A DNA stretch of 64,000 nt from Brevundimonas sp. (GCF_003248455.1 NZ_QFNM01000012.1:5978-69977); one strand, 5' to 3'; positions 1-8,947 are shown, counted from the first letter of the stretch. Program-made: numbers and translations. Notes: generated by a model not told the origin, from the letters alone.

Positions 1-1938
1 CCCGATCCGGGCCGCTTCGCCGGCGAGCAGCAGGCCGACCGGATGGCTGGGCGACGAGGCCGAGAGCACCTTGGGACGGCGGCCGCGCGCATAGTTGGCG
101 TAGACATTGGCGTCGCCGGTCACGGCGTAGCGGGCCGTCAGACGCCAGGTCAGGCCGTCGTCGTCCAGGTCGCGATAGACGGTGTCGCCGTTGTTGACGG
201 TCGGCTGGATGGTCAGGCCGAACAGCGGGAAGGTCGGCGACGCAGGGGCGTTGGCCATGCCGGGCGTGGCGAGGCCGGCGATCAGGCTGTTGGCGAAGGC
301 GCCCAGCTGCGCGGCCTGGGCCAGCGAGGCAGGGGTGCCGGCCGCAATCAGGCGGGCGATGTTGGCCTGGACCGATTGCAGGGCCAGCAGGCCGCCGCCG
401 ACCGAACGGCCGTTGACTAGGCGGCTGGAGAAGCCGCTCGTCTTGTCGTCCTGGGTGTAGCGCAGGCCGCCGCTGATCTCGAGCCGGTCGGTCAACTGGA
501 AGGTCAGGTCGCCGAAGACGTCATAGGAGGTCAGCTCGCCATGGTTGGTGCTTTCCTCGATGTGCGCCGCTTTCATATTGGCGACCAAGGCAGCCGCCAC
601 CGGCGCGGGCAGGCCGAAGCCGCCCATCGAGGCGGGGGCGATCAGGGCGCTCGTGACGACCGCCGGATAGGCGCCCAGCGGCAGGGTGTTGTCGCCGACC
701 ACGCCCGGAGCGCCGTCCAGCAGCCCGACCAGTTGCGGCAGAGCGACCCGTTCGTTGAACTGCAGCGGCGCACGCTGATAACCCTCCTCGTGGAACCAGC
801 CGGCGCCGACGAAGCCGCTGAGACGGCCGCCGTTGTCGAACGACAGGCGCAGATCCTGGCTCCACTGTTCGCCATAAGCGTCTTCGGCCGCCGTCAGGAT
901 CGGCAGGGAGACGCCGTCGGCGTCGAAGGTCTCATAGCTTTCGAACTGGCGATAGGCGGTGGTCGAGTTCAGCGTCCACGACGGCGTCAGGTCGATCCGG
1001 GCCAGGCCGGTCACGCCCCAGACCTTGCGGTCCAGCCCCAGGTCCTTGCCGCCGTCGAACTCGCCGCCCGGCGTCAGGGCCGCGCCTTCCCACGGCGCCT
1101 TCGACCCCAGGACGGCGCCGGTGTTCGGATCGGCCGGCTCATAGGCGATCGACTTGAACGACGTGCCCGAAGCTTCGTCGGTCTGATAGTTGGCGATGAC
1201 GTCGAACCGCATGGCGTCGTTCGGCGTCCAGGCGCCGGACAGGCGGAAGGCGTTGGTCTCGATGGAGTTGTAGTCCTCGCCGCCCAACAGGTTCTCGACA
1301 TAGCCGTCGCGGGTCTTCATCCGCGTGGCCAGACGCAGGCCGGCGGTCTCGCCCACCGGCAGGTTTACGGCGCCCTCGACCGAGACATAGCCCTCGTCGC
1401 CGGCTTCGATCTGGGCGTAGGCGTCGGTCTGGCCGGGTCGAGCGCGGTTCTGGACCAGATTGACGGCGCCGATCAGGGCGCCGCGGCCGTACAGGGTCGA
1501 CTGCGGCCCCTTGGCGACCTCGATCCGCTCCATGTCGAACAGCTCGACATACGAACCCCGCGACTTGGAGATCGACACGCCGTCCTGGAACACCGACACG
1601 CGGGGCTCGGTGGTGGCCTCGCCCGAGTCGGAGGTGATGCCGCGCATCACGAAGCCGGCGTTGTTCGGCGACTGGTTCTGCACCAGGAAGCCGGGCACGA
1701 AGGCCGACAGCTGATCGAACTCTTGAATGCCCAGGTCTTGCAGGAACTGCCCGGAATAGGCGGTCAGGGCGAAGGGCACGTCGATGGCCTTCTGCTCGCG
1801 CAACTGGGCGGTGACGATCACGTCGTCCACGCTGCTGACCGGCTGGGCCTCCTGCGCCCAGGCGGCGCTCCCGCCCATCATGGCGCCCGTCAGGGTCGCG
1901 GCGGCCAGCAGGCGCGCCTTCAGCGTGGTCTTGAACAT
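1..1938 (-). CDS. TonB-dependent outer-membrane receptor, 3' end outside the window
   Basis: This is an outer-membrane active-transport receptor. The frame is open from ATG at 1938 to the window edge (646 codons), so part of the C-terminal barrel is missing. A signal peptide ends near AAWAQ (residue ~28), a TonB-box-like VIVTAQ follows near residue 41, and the plug covers about residues 50-165. There is no STN signalling domain. The plug is strikingly similar to that of the receptor at 5110-7890: both carry SPNN, FVMRGI, EPRVSVFQDGV, SKSRGS and EVAKGPQSTL, so the two are paralogues. Unlike its paralogue it has no FecI/FecR genes beside it. The substrate is unknown. Confidence 0.93.
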   Translation of the reverse strand, partial: MFKTTLKARLLAAATLTGAMMGGSAAWAQEAQPVSSVDDVIVTAQLREQKAIDVPFALTAYSGQFLQDLGIQEFDQLSAFVPGFLVQNQSPNNAGFVMRGITSDSGEATTEPRVSVFQDGVSISKSRGSYVELFDMERIEVAKGPQSTLYGRGALIGAVNLVQNRARPGQTDAYAQIEAGDEGYVSVEGAVNLPVGETAGLRLATRMKTRDGYVENLLGGEDYNSIETNAFRLSGAWTPNDAMRFDVIANYQTDEASGTSFKSIAYEPADPNTGAVLGSKAPWEGAALTPGGEFDGGKDLGLDRKVWGVTGLARIDLTPSWTLNSTTAYRQFESYETFDADGVSLPILTAAEDAYGEQWSQDLRLSFDNGGRLSGFVGAGWFHEEGYQRAPLQFNERVALPQLVGLLDGAPGVVGDNTLPLGAYPAVVTSALIAPASMGGFGLPAPVAAALVANMKAAHIEESTNHGELTSYDVFGDLTFQLTDRLEISGGLRYTQDDKTSGFSSRLVNGRSVGGGLLALQSVQANIARLIAAGTPASLAQAAQLGAFANSLIAGLATPGMANAPASPTFPLFGLTIQPTVNNGDTVYRDLDDDGLTWRLTARYAVTGDANVYANYARGRRPKVLSASSPSHPVGLLLAGEAARIG

Positions 1939-2162
1939 CGGATCCCCCGGATTCGGCTAAGCTGGGGCCGTGCCTACGCTCTGGCGATGTCGGCTGAACG
2001 ACGCTGGCGCGTCGCCTTGATAACGCCGCGGCGACAGACCCGCGACATTTGCTCCGCCTACCAACAAGACGACGCTCATATTCAGCGCGTCGTCGTTATC
2101 CAGTTCCGGCAGTTCCGCCGATGGCGCCGAGAACGACGAACAGGGACCTATCTAAGCCATAG

Positions 2163-2339
2163 CCCTCCGATTTAACTCTCGAACGAATGGCGACGATGGG
2201 GTGGCTTCTCCAACGGCGGCTCAGGCGTTGGCTGACCGTCGAACCCGATCTGGACGACCGTCGCCGGAAGTCTCTTCGCCTGACGGCTGAGGGTAAGAAG
2301 GTCGCCCTTATGGTCGCTGAGGCCCTGACCAAGTCCTAG
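2163..2339 (+). pseudogene. MarR-family regulator remnant (C-terminal wing and helix)
   Basis: A short open stretch after an in-frame TAG at 2160 encodes TVEPDLDDRRRKSLRLTAEG near its end. This is the signature wing of MarR regulators (D-x-DRR-x-x-x-L-x-LT-x-x-G). The part before it (LTLERMATMGW, then LLQRRLRRWLTVE) resembles the recognition-helix region with an internal deletion. No full-length winged-helix ORF can be built upstream in any frame, so this is read as a decayed gene. It ends at TAG 2337-2339 and overlaps the stop of the convergent DUF6998 gene by 4 bp. Confidence 0.6.
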
Positions 2340-2809
2340 CCACGAAGTAACGGTAGCCGGTCAGCGTCGGCCACGCGCGCATTCGCGGCCTTGAGGCGTC
2401 CTAGCGGAAGCATCCTCTGACCTGTCCAGACTGCCGGGCTCCCCTCTAAAGCGATGGCCTCGGGACCATTGAAGATGGTCCTGCCCTTCCTCGTCGTGAA
2501 ATCCAGGTGGAAGAAGAGCAGATGCTCGGCCCTCGTTTCGACCATGCGAAAGGCAGGGCCGCGCCCGGTCCCGCTCGCTTTCACCTGAACCGTTTTCGGG
2601 TTCGGACCCGGCGACATGCCGTCGATGCCCTCGCCACATCGCGCGCTTAACTGAAGGCCGTAAAGCTCGGCGGCTATGGCCTCGCCGATGTCTCCCACCA
2701 GATTCCCGTCGAGCGTAAAGCTCAATCCCGATGAAGCGTAGCGTTGCCGCAAAGCGTCACGCGCAGCCAGCAGCGGCTCAATCTCATTGGGTAAATCGAA
2801 CTCATCCAT
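2336..2809 (-). CDS. DUF6998-like protein, possible PD-(D/E)XK-type fold
   Basis: A 157-residue protein if read from ATG 2809 (MDEFDLPNEI). The same frame opens to 2890, but that extension runs into the repeat cluster and looks non-coding. The core has LVGDIGEAIAAELYGL, then DGMSPGPNPKTVQVKAS, matching what I recall of the DUF6998 family. The order E (GEA), D, then QVK resembles the catalytic layout of the restriction-endonuclease-like fold, but that is inference and no activity is claimed. It lies between a MarR stump and an IS in a remodelled accessory region. No clear ribosome binding site is seen. Confidence 0.6.
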   Translation of the reverse strand: MDEFDLPNEIEPLLAARDALRQRYASSGLSFTLDGNLVGDIGEAIAAELYGLQLSARCGEGIDGMSPGPNPKTVQVKASGTGRGPAFRMVETRAEHLLFFHLDFTTRKGRTIFNGPEAIALEGSPAVWTGQRMLPLGRLKAANARVADADRLPLLRG

Positions 2810-2855
2810 GCGGTCAGGCCCGTTTTTGAAGTCGATACTTGCGCTAAGCGTCAGC

Positions 2856-3026
2856 AAGTGTGCCAGACGGCCATCTGAAAAGTGTGCCAAGTGTGCCGGG
2901 AGTTTGATTTCGTTTACGAAAATCGACTTGGCACACTCGGCGGCACACTGCCGAACACCCCGAAAAAGTGTGCCAAGCGTGCCAAAACCGGGCCATTTGG
3001 CACACTATTCTTGGCACACTCGGCCC
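2856..3026. repeat. Cluster of about nine TGTGCC(AA)/(TT)GGCACA repeats
   Basis: Within about 170 bp the hexamer TGTGCC or its complement GGCACA (one copy is CGTGCC) occurs about nine times, near 2859, 2883, 2892, 2931, 2942, 2970, 2979, 2999 and 3013. Copies occur in both orientations and often extend to AAGTGTGCCAA or TTGGCACACT. The cluster lies immediately upstream of the DUF6998 gene and ends about 40 bp before the IS6-family element. Repeated short motifs like this are typical of iterons or multi-site operators; which applies is unknown. Confidence 0.7.
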
Positions 3027-3066
3027 AAACAGGCTTAAGTCACTGATTTCATTGAAGGTAGGTGGC

Positions 3067-3882
3067 GGTGCTGTCAGTCTAACGCTAACTTGTCTCCACT
3101 GAGGGTCGTCGCAGTTGACTGACCGGAGACGATTTTCATGAAGCCGCTGTCGTTCAAACGCCACCGCTACCCTGCGGAGGTGATCCGCCATGCGGTCTGG
3201 CTATATTTCCGTTTCAGCCTGAGCATGCGGGACGTCGAGGAATTGCTGGCTCAGCGCGGCATCGAGGTCAGCTACGAGACTATCCGCTGTTGGACGAAGA
3301 AGTTCGGACCGCTGATCGCCAGGCGGCTGAAGAAGCGCCGGCCGGTCCCATCGCCACGCTGGCATCTGGACGAAACGGTCTGCCGGATCGGGGGCCGAAG
3401 GATGTATCTGTGGCGCGCGGTCGATGATGAAGGGGAGGTGCTCGATCTCGTCGTTCAGCGTCGGCGGGATACGGAAGCGGCCTTGAAGCTGCTAAAGCGC
3501 CTACTGCGCAACCAACCCGTCAAGCCGAAACGGATCACGACAGATGGCCTGCTGTCCTACGGCGCGGCGCTTCGAGAACTTGGTCTGGCTCAAATTCACC
3601 GACCGGGCCGCCTCAGGGAAAACAATCGGATCGAGAACTCACATCTGCCGATCCGACGACGAGAACGCCAGCAGCAGGGCTTCAAATCTCAGCCCTCAGC
3701 CCAGCGATTCCTCACTACCCACGCCGCGATCTACAACACCTTCTACATCCAGCGTCACTTGATCAGCCGCCCTACCCTTCGCCGTTTTCGCGCCGAGGCG
3801 GACCTCGCATGGGCGGCGGCGGTCGCCTAAATCGGAGCAGGTCGGGCAAACTTCATCCGCTGGCGATTAACCTGACAGCACC
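3067..3882 (+). mobile_element. IS6-family insertion sequence, complete (816 bp)
   Basis: The terminal inverted repeats are GGTGCTGTCAG at 3067-3077 and its complement CTGACAGCACC at 3872-3882, with partial similarity extending several bases inward. One transposase ORF fills the element. The 8 bases flanking each side differ, so there is no target duplication, which fits replicative transposition followed by recombination. The right end abuts the relic of another IS6-type element. Confidence 0.85.
3138..3830 (+). CDS. IS6-family DDE transposase (230 aa)
   Basis: The element's only gene. It begins MKPLSFKRHRYPAEVIRHAV and has the IS6 layout: an N-terminal helix-turn-helix region (RDVEELLAQRGIEVSYETIR, residues ~34-55), then a DDE catalytic core with D in WHLDET (~77), D in TTDGLLSYG (~135) and E in NNRIENSHL (~166). 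Length and motifs are normal for the family and no frameshift is visible, so the protein is probably functional. It differs clearly from the second IS6-family transposase in this window (19718-20425). Confidence 0.93.
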   Translation: MKPLSFKRHRYPAEVIRHAVWLYFRFSLSMRDVEELLAQRGIEVSYETIRCWTKKFGPLIARRLKKRRPVPSPRWHLDETVCRIGGRRMYLWRAVDDEGEVLDLVVQRRRDTEAALKLLKRLLRNQPVKPKRITTDGLLSYGAALRELGLAQIHRPGRLRENNRIENSHLPIRRRERQQQGFKSQPSAQRFLTTHAAIYNTFYIQRHLISRPTLRRFRAEADLAWAAAVA

Positions 3883-3984
3883 CCGGCGAGCTATCGAACC
3901 ATCTAAATGGGTTGCAGGACTTGGCCATACGGCTCGTTATCCGACCCGATCAGGGGCGCAACCCGTTTGGCCTGACAAGACCCC
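3883..3984 (-). mobile_element. Terminal relic of a second IS6-type element, cut by the IS at 3067-3882
   Basis: Read on the minus strand, this stretch starts with the IS end GGTCTTGTCAGGCC and then encodes MAKSCNPFRWFDSSP, after which the right terminal repeat of the 3067-3882 element begins. The intact IS at 19654-20481 starts its transposase with MAKSDNPFRWFDSSPE behind a similar end. This is therefore the first ~15 codons and terminal repeat of a related element, in the same orientation as the distant copy. The rest of it is not found on the other side of the inserted IS, which implies an adjacent deletion. Confidence 0.8.
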
Positions 3985-3990
3985 ACGCGA

Positions 3991-5091
3991 TCATGGCGTG
4001 GATGTGCGCCGCCCCAGCGCCGCAAGGGCGATGTCAGGCTGATCGGTGAACATGCCGTCGACCCCTGCAGCGGCCAGGGCGCGAACCAGGGTCGCGGCGT
4101 CGCCCAGTCGGCCATCGTAGCCTGGTTCGGCCGGGTCGCCCCGGCGCAGCTCGAGCGGCAGGTAGAGGTTTTCGGCGTTCACGCTCCAGACATGAACCTG
4201 AAGGCCCGCCGCGTGAGCGTCGGCGACCAAGGCGGTCACCGAAAGAGACCGGCCCTCGGCGTCGCGGGGAAAGATCAGCTCGGTCTCCGGCCCGACGATG
4301 TCGGCGAAGCCCGCGATCATCTTCAGCCCGTCGGCCGAGTAGACGTCCGACCAGGCGCGGATGTCGTTGGCGCGCAGGAGTTCCTCGGGCGGGGCGACGC
4401 TGTTGATCAAGAACATCAGCCGGACCGGCGTGATCGGCCGCAGGGCGATCAAGGCCTGGGGCCAGAAGGACTGGATGATGACCGGCGCGTCGCGATCGTT
4501 CAGGCCTTCCCGCTCGAGAACATCCACCAGCGCCCGCTCCATCGGCAGCCCGATGGAGGCGTGATAGCCGGGGTTCTTCAGTTCGATGTAAAGGCCGACG
4601 GGCCGGTCGCGCCGTCGGCTCTCCTCCTTGGCGATGGCGATGATCTCCGCCAGGGACAGCACGGGCTGTTCCCCGTCATGGGCGGCGCTTTCCCGGCGCT
4701 GTTCCGGATTGCGCTCTCGCGCGCCCAGGGTCTTCAGTTCGGCCAGGGTAAAGTCCTCGACGAACCAGCCGGTGAAGGACTCGCCGTCGATGGTCCTTGT
4801 CACGCGACGGTCGGCGAACTCGGGATGGGCGGCGACATCGGTGGTGCGGCCGATCTCGTTCTCGTGGCGCGAGACCAGGACGCCGTCCCTGGTCATGACC
4901 AGGTCCGCCTCGATGTAGTCGGCGCCCTGGGCCACCGCCAGGCGATAGGCCGCCTCGGTGTGCTCGGGGCGATGGCCGCTCGAGCCCCTGTGGGCGATGA
5001 CGATCGGCGATGGGAAGGTCTGGGCGACGGCGATGGCCGGGCCGGACAGGGTCAGGGCGAGGGCCATCAGGCCGGTGAGACGACGGAGCAT
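3991..5091 (-). CDS. Periplasmic glycerophosphodiester phosphodiesterase (GlpQ-like)
   Basis: Hydrolyses glycerophosphodiesters to glycerol-3-phosphate and an alcohol, by family. The 366-residue protein has a signal peptide (cleavage after AIAVAQ, residue ~24) and the GDPD barrel signatures VIAHRGSSGHRPEHT (~31-45), YIEADLVMTRDG and SRHENEIGRTTD, with the metal and catalytic residues H, E, D and H present. It starts 18 bp after the stop of the STN-containing TonB receptor, so it is probably the last gene of the fecI-fecR-receptor operon. Its stop lies 6 bp from the IS relic, so the final residues may have been altered by the insertion. Confidence 0.9.
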   Translation of the reverse strand: MLRRLTGLMALALTLSGPAIAVAQTFPSPIVIAHRGSSGHRPEHTEAAYRLAVAQGADYIEADLVMTRDGVLVSRHENEIGRTTDVAAHPEFADRRVTRTIDGESFTGWFVEDFTLAELKTLGARERNPEQRRESAAHDGEQPVLSLAEIIAIAKEESRRRDRPVGLYIELKNPGYHASIGLPMERALVDVLEREGLNDRDAPVIIQSFWPQALIALRPITPVRLMFLINSVAPPEELLRANDIRAWSDVYSADGLKMIAGFADIVGPETELIFPRDAEGRSLSVTALVADAHAAGLQVHVWSVNAENLYLPLELRRGDPAEPGYDGRLGDAATLVRALAAAGVDGMFTDQPDIALAALGRRTSTP

Positions 5092-5109
5092 GGCTGTTCC
5101 TTGATTGGC

Positions 5110-7890
5110 TTAGCGGCGGAAGGTCAGGCGCACGCCGTACAGGCGCGGTTCGCCCAGGACGTTGGTCGGCATGCCGATCGACTCCCCGGCGCTGCCGGCG
5201 CCCTTACGATAGACCTCGTCGGCCAGATTGCTGGCGAAGGCCTCGACCTCCCAGTTGGCGGCGTCCGGCGTATAGGCGATCCGCAGGTTCAGCAGGCCAT
5301 AGGCGTCCTGGTATTCGTCCTGCAGCAGGTCGGCGACGATGCGGCCGGTCTGCAGTTCGGGCCGGTCGTTGTCGTCCGAGAAGAATATCTTGCTGCGCCA
5401 TGCATAGCTGGGGCGGATGTCCAGCGTCCCGCCCGGCGCGGCGACCTTGAGGGAGGCGCCCACCGACAGGCTGTGGTCCGGGGACCGGGCGAAGCGGTTG
5501 CCCTCATAGGCGCCCGAGCCGAACCGCGCATGACTGTAGGCATATGTTCCGAACAGCGACAGCGCATCGGTCGCCTGCCAGTCACCCTGAAGTTCGACGC
5601 CGTAAGCCCGGGCCTCTCCGGCGTTCGAGGTGATGAAGCCGCTGCCGACCAGTTCCCGGGTCTGGAAATTCTCGTAGTCGTAATAGTAGACCGAGGCGTC
5701 GAAGCGCGCCCGCTGCTCGCGCAGGTAAGTCTTCAGGCCGATCTCGAAGGCGTCGACCGTCTCCGCCGGCGAGATGGTGAACTGGGCCGGCGCGCCCGGG
5801 CCGGACGGCGCCGCCGCCGACAGCACGGCGGCGCGCCGGCCGCGCGAATAGCTGCCGTAGAGATTGGTCGCCCCGGTTAGGTCGTAACGGCTGGTCAGCC
5901 GCCAGGTGAAGCCGTCGTCGTCGAGATCGCCGCTCTCCACGCCGCCGTTGCCGGCGGTCGGCTGGGCGTTGATGCCGAACGCCGGAAGGGCCGTGACCGA
6001 CAGATTCGTTCCATAGGCCGTCAGCCCCTGCAGCAGCGCTCGTCCGGTGGCGACGCCGACGGGATTTCCGGTCGCGGCCAGGCCCGAGGCGCCGACGATC
6101 CCGCCCAGGATGCTGCGGCCGGCGACCGAACTGCCCCAGCGGGTGGTCTTGTCGTCGGAGGTGTAGCGCAGGCCCGCGCTGATCTCCCAGCGATCGGTGG
6201 CGCGGAAAGTGGCGTCTGCGAACAGGTCGATCGAATCCAGGTCCGCCGTATTGTTGGAGGTCTCCACATGCGCCGGGTCGAGGCGCGCCGCGAGCGCGGC
6301 CGCCTCGGCTCCGCTCAGCAGGATGTTGCCGCCGCTGGACTGCGCCACCACGCCCTGGACGAGCGCGCCGGTGAAGGCGGTGTTGACGAAAAGGCCAAGG
6401 GGTGCGGGATTGTTCGCGGGCAAACCGGTGAACGGGCCGCCGTTCAGCATCCCCGAGACCTGGGCCAGCAGGATGCGCTCGTCGAACCGGACATCGACCT
6501 GGGACCGGGCCCGTTCCCGATAATAGTTGGCGCCGACGAACCCGCTCAGCCGTCCGCCGCCGTCGTAGTTCAGGCGGAGTTCCTGGTTGAAGAACCGGCC
6601 GCCGTTGTCTTCCATGGTCGTGAAGACCGGCAGGGAGGTCCCGTCGGCGTCATAGACCTCTATGGAATCCACGTCGCGATAGCCGGAGACGGCGTTCAGC
6701 GTCAGGGCGTCGGTCAGGTGGTAGCGCATCAGGCCGGTGACGCCGGCGTACTGCTGATCGACTCCCAGGCCGCGCCCGCCGGCGAAATCGGCCGGAACCG
6801 ACAGCCAGACCGGATCATTCGTCGCCGTACCGGCCAGGACCCGGCCGGTTTCGGGGTCGGTCGGCGACAGGTACATGGACTTGAAGCCCGTGCCATCGGT
6901 CTCTTCCTGCTGGAAGTTGAAGATCAGGTCTGCGGAGAAGCGGTCCGTCGGCTTGAAGGCGACCGAGGCTCGCACGGCGTCCAGGCGCAGGGCGTTCAAT
7001 CCGTCCCCGGAGTCGGGCGCCAGGTTTTCCAAGGAACCGTCACGCTCGCGGTGGCGGCCGGACAAGCGGACCGCCAGCACATCGTTGACGGGCAGGTTGA
7101 CCATGCCCTCGACCATGGCCTGGCCCTGGTTGCCGCCCTCGACCGAGGCCGACCAGTCCAGATCGGGCCGCGCGTGGTTCTGGATGACGTTGATCCCGCC
7201 GATCAGGGCGCCGCGCCCGAACAGGGTCGACTGCGGCCCCTTGGCCACCTCGACCCGGGCGATGTCGAACAGTTCGACGAAGGAGCCGCGCGACTTGGAG
7301 ATCGGCACGCCGTCCTGGAACACCGAGACGCGGGGCTCGCTGAAGGAGTCGCCGCCCGAGGAGTTGATCCCGCGCATGACGAAGATCGGATTGTTCGGCG
7401 ACTGGTCCTCGACCACAAGCCCGGGCGTGTAGAGCGACAGGTCGCGCAAGGTCGATACGCCCCGTTCGCGCAGGACGTCGCCTGTCAGCGCCGTCAGGGC
7501 GAAGGGCACCTCGGTCGCCGCCTGTTCGCGCCGCTGGGCGGTGACGATGATCTCGCCGAGTTCGGACGCGGCCTCCCGATCGGCGGCCTGAAGGGCGACG
7601 ACACGCCCATCGTCGCGCGTGATGGTCAAGCCGCTGCCGGCAATCAACCGGGCCAGGGCTTCCCGAGGCGCCATCTGGCCGCGAACCGCCGGTGCTGTCC
7701 GTCCGGCGACGGCCTCCCCCGTATAGAGAACCTGGACCCGGGCCTGCTCCGACCAGGCGTTGAGCGCGGGCCCCAGCGCCTGGGACGGAATGTCGAACGT
7801 CCTGGCGGCGTCCTGGGCGTGCGCCGAAGGCGTGACGATGGCCGCCGCCGCCGCGACGAAAAGGGCGTTGAAGGTTGAGATGGACGTCAT
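5110..7890 (-). CDS. TonB-dependent transducer with N-terminal STN domain (FecA-type)
   Basis: A 926-residue outer-membrane receptor. The chosen ATG at 7890 precedes a signal peptide ending SAHAQ (residue ~26). An STN domain (about 30-105, beginning ARTFDIPSQALGPALNAW) marks receptors that signal through a FecR-type anti-sigma factor. A TonB-box-like EIIVTAQ, the plug (about 128-235, with SPNNPIFVMRGINS and VEVAKGPQSTLFGRGA) and a barrel ending YGVRLTFRR complete it. fecR and fecI lie directly upstream and a GDPD 18 bp downstream. The imported ligand is probably related to glycerophosphodiesters or phosphate-containing compounds, which is inference from the neighbour. It is a paralogue of the receptor at 1-1938. 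Confidence 0.95.
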   Translation of the reverse strand: MTSISTFNALFVAAAAAIVTPSAHAQDAARTFDIPSQALGPALNAWSEQARVQVLYTGEAVAGRTAPAVRGQMAPREALARLIAGSGLTITRDDGRVVALQAADREAASELGEIIVTAQRREQAATEVPFALTALTGDVLRERGVSTLRDLSLYTPGLVVEDQSPNNPIFVMRGINSSGGDSFSEPRVSVFQDGVPISKSRGSFVELFDIARVEVAKGPQSTLFGRGALIGGINVIQNHARPDLDWSASVEGGNQGQAMVEGMVNLPVNDVLAVRLSGRHRERDGSLENLAPDSGDGLNALRLDAVRASVAFKPTDRFSADLIFNFQQEETDGTGFKSMYLSPTDPETGRVLAGTATNDPVWLSVPADFAGGRGLGVDQQYAGVTGLMRYHLTDALTLNAVSGYRDVDSIEVYDADGTSLPVFTTMEDNGGRFFNQELRLNYDGGGRLSGFVGANYYRERARSQVDVRFDERILLAQVSGMLNGGPFTGLPANNPAPLGLFVNTAFTGALVQGVVAQSSGGNILLSGAEAAALAARLDPAHVETSNNTADLDSIDLFADATFRATDRWEISAGLRYTSDDKTTRWGSSVAGRSILGGIVGASGLAATGNPVGVATGRALLQGLTAYGTNLSVTALPAFGINAQPTAGNGGVESGDLDDDGFTWRLTSRYDLTGATNLYGSYSRGRRAAVLSAAAPSGPGAPAQFTISPAETVDAFEIGLKTYLREQRARFDASVYYYDYENFQTRELVGSGFITSNAGEARAYGVELQGDWQATDALSLFGTYAYSHARFGSGAYEGNRFARSPDHSLSVGASLKVAAPGGTLDIRPSYAWRSKIFFSDDNDRPELQTGRIVADLLQDEYQDAYGLLNLRIAYTPDAANWEVEAFASNLADEVYRKGAGSAGESIGMPTNVLGEPRLYGVRLTFRR

Positions 7891-7981
7891 GGCCCCCGCC
7901 TTGGAACTGGAGCGCCGCATTGGGCGACGCCTTCGAGGGGTGGACGCTTTGACCGGCGCAAACCGCCAAGTCCGCCAAGAA

Positions 7982-8947
7982 TTATTCGGCGGTCGCCAGG
8001 ATCACCGTATCCGGGGTGCGAAGAATCCTGAGGGGCATGATGGCCTGAAGCGCCGACAGGAAGTCCGACGGGTCCGTCGAGGTGAACCGCCCGCCTATGG
8101 TCAACCGGCCAAGCCTTTGATCTTCGATCACCAGCTTTCGGTCGAGATAGCGATTGTACTCCGCGACCGCCTCGCTCAACGGCGTCCCGTTGAACACCAC
8201 CTCGCCTTCGGGCCAAGCCGCGATCCGGTCCAGCTCCTCGGGAGGCGCGGCGCCGGCCGCGATCTCGCCATCCCTTGCCAAGAGGCGCTGTCCGCGGACC
8301 GCCCGTATCGGCGCCCCTGCCGGCGTCCGTCCGACGACGACGCCGTCCAGGGGGGTGACGTCCACCCTCCCCGCCTCCAGCCGGGCGTTGTAGCGGCCCG
8401 GCGACAGAGCGCAGACGACGCCGCCGGCGTGAAGCAAGACGGAGCCGGCCTCCGGCCGCGCCGCCACGGCGACCTCGCCGCGATCCAGCCAGAGCGTCAG
8501 TTGATCTCCCCGGCTTCGCCACGACAGCCGGGTGTCGGTGTTGAGATCTGCGTGTGCGTCGGCGCTCAAGCGCACGGTGCGCCGCTCGCCGACCTTCGTG
8601 GATGCGTGTTCCCGCGCCCACACCCGGCCCGACACGCCCACCCCGGCGACCGTCAGGCTCAGGGCGCCGAGCGCCAGAAACACCGCTCTGCGCGACCGAG
8701 CGGCTGGGCGGGGATGCGCGGCTAGGCCTGAGGGAAGCGCCTCCCAGGTCGCCACGGTGCGGGCGAACGCGATGGCGTGCGAAGGATCGGCCGCGCGCCA
8801 GCGCTCGAACGCCTCAAGGTCGGCCGATCCCGAGTCCAGGCGCGCGTGCCAAAGCGCCGCCGCTTCCATGGCCTCGGCGCGGCTCGCGGCGCCAGCCCGC
8901 GTGGAATCGGATTCAGGATTGGGCGGATCGCGCATCATTCCGTTCAT
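7982..8947 (-). CDS. fecR: FecR-family inner-membrane anti-sigma regulator
   Basis: Relays the ligand-bound state of the STN receptor to the ECF sigma factor. The 321-residue protein has an N-terminal cytoplasmic FecR_N region with EALWHARLDSG-type sequence and FERWRAADPSHAIAF (~50-64), one membrane helix (AVFLALGALSLTVAGVGV, ~88-105), and a periplasmic FecR domain with GERRTVRLSADAHADLNTDT and a C-terminal STN-interacting part (FNGTPLSEAVAEYNRY). It lies 44 bp after fecI and 91 bp before the receptor. A second possible start is the methionine at 8938. Confidence 0.93.
   Translation of the reverse strand: MNGMMRDPPNPESDSTRAGAASRAEAMEAAALWHARLDSGSADLEAFERWRAADPSHAIAFARTVATWEALPSGLAAHPRPAARSRRAVFLALGALSLTVAGVGVSGRVWAREHASTKVGERRTVRLSADAHADLNTDTRLSWRSRGDQLTLWLDRGEVAVAARPEAGSVLLHAGGVVCALSPGRYNARLEAGRVDVTPLDGVVVGRTPAGAPIRAVRGQRLLARDGEIAAGAAPPEELDRIAAWPEGEVVFNGTPLSEAVAEYNRYLDRKLVIEDQRLGRLTIGGRFTSTDPSDFLSALQAIMPLRILRTPDTVILATAE

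Noticed and set aside
541..2175. 544-codon plus-strand open frame opposite the first TonB receptor
   Set aside because: It is antisense to a clear receptor gene. High GC removes stops, and its product is Arg/Gln/Gly-rich with no domain. The same applies to 4192-5880, 6268-7878, 21239-22336, 36459-39218, 43791-45053, 50046-51635, 51999-53927 and 62207-63517.
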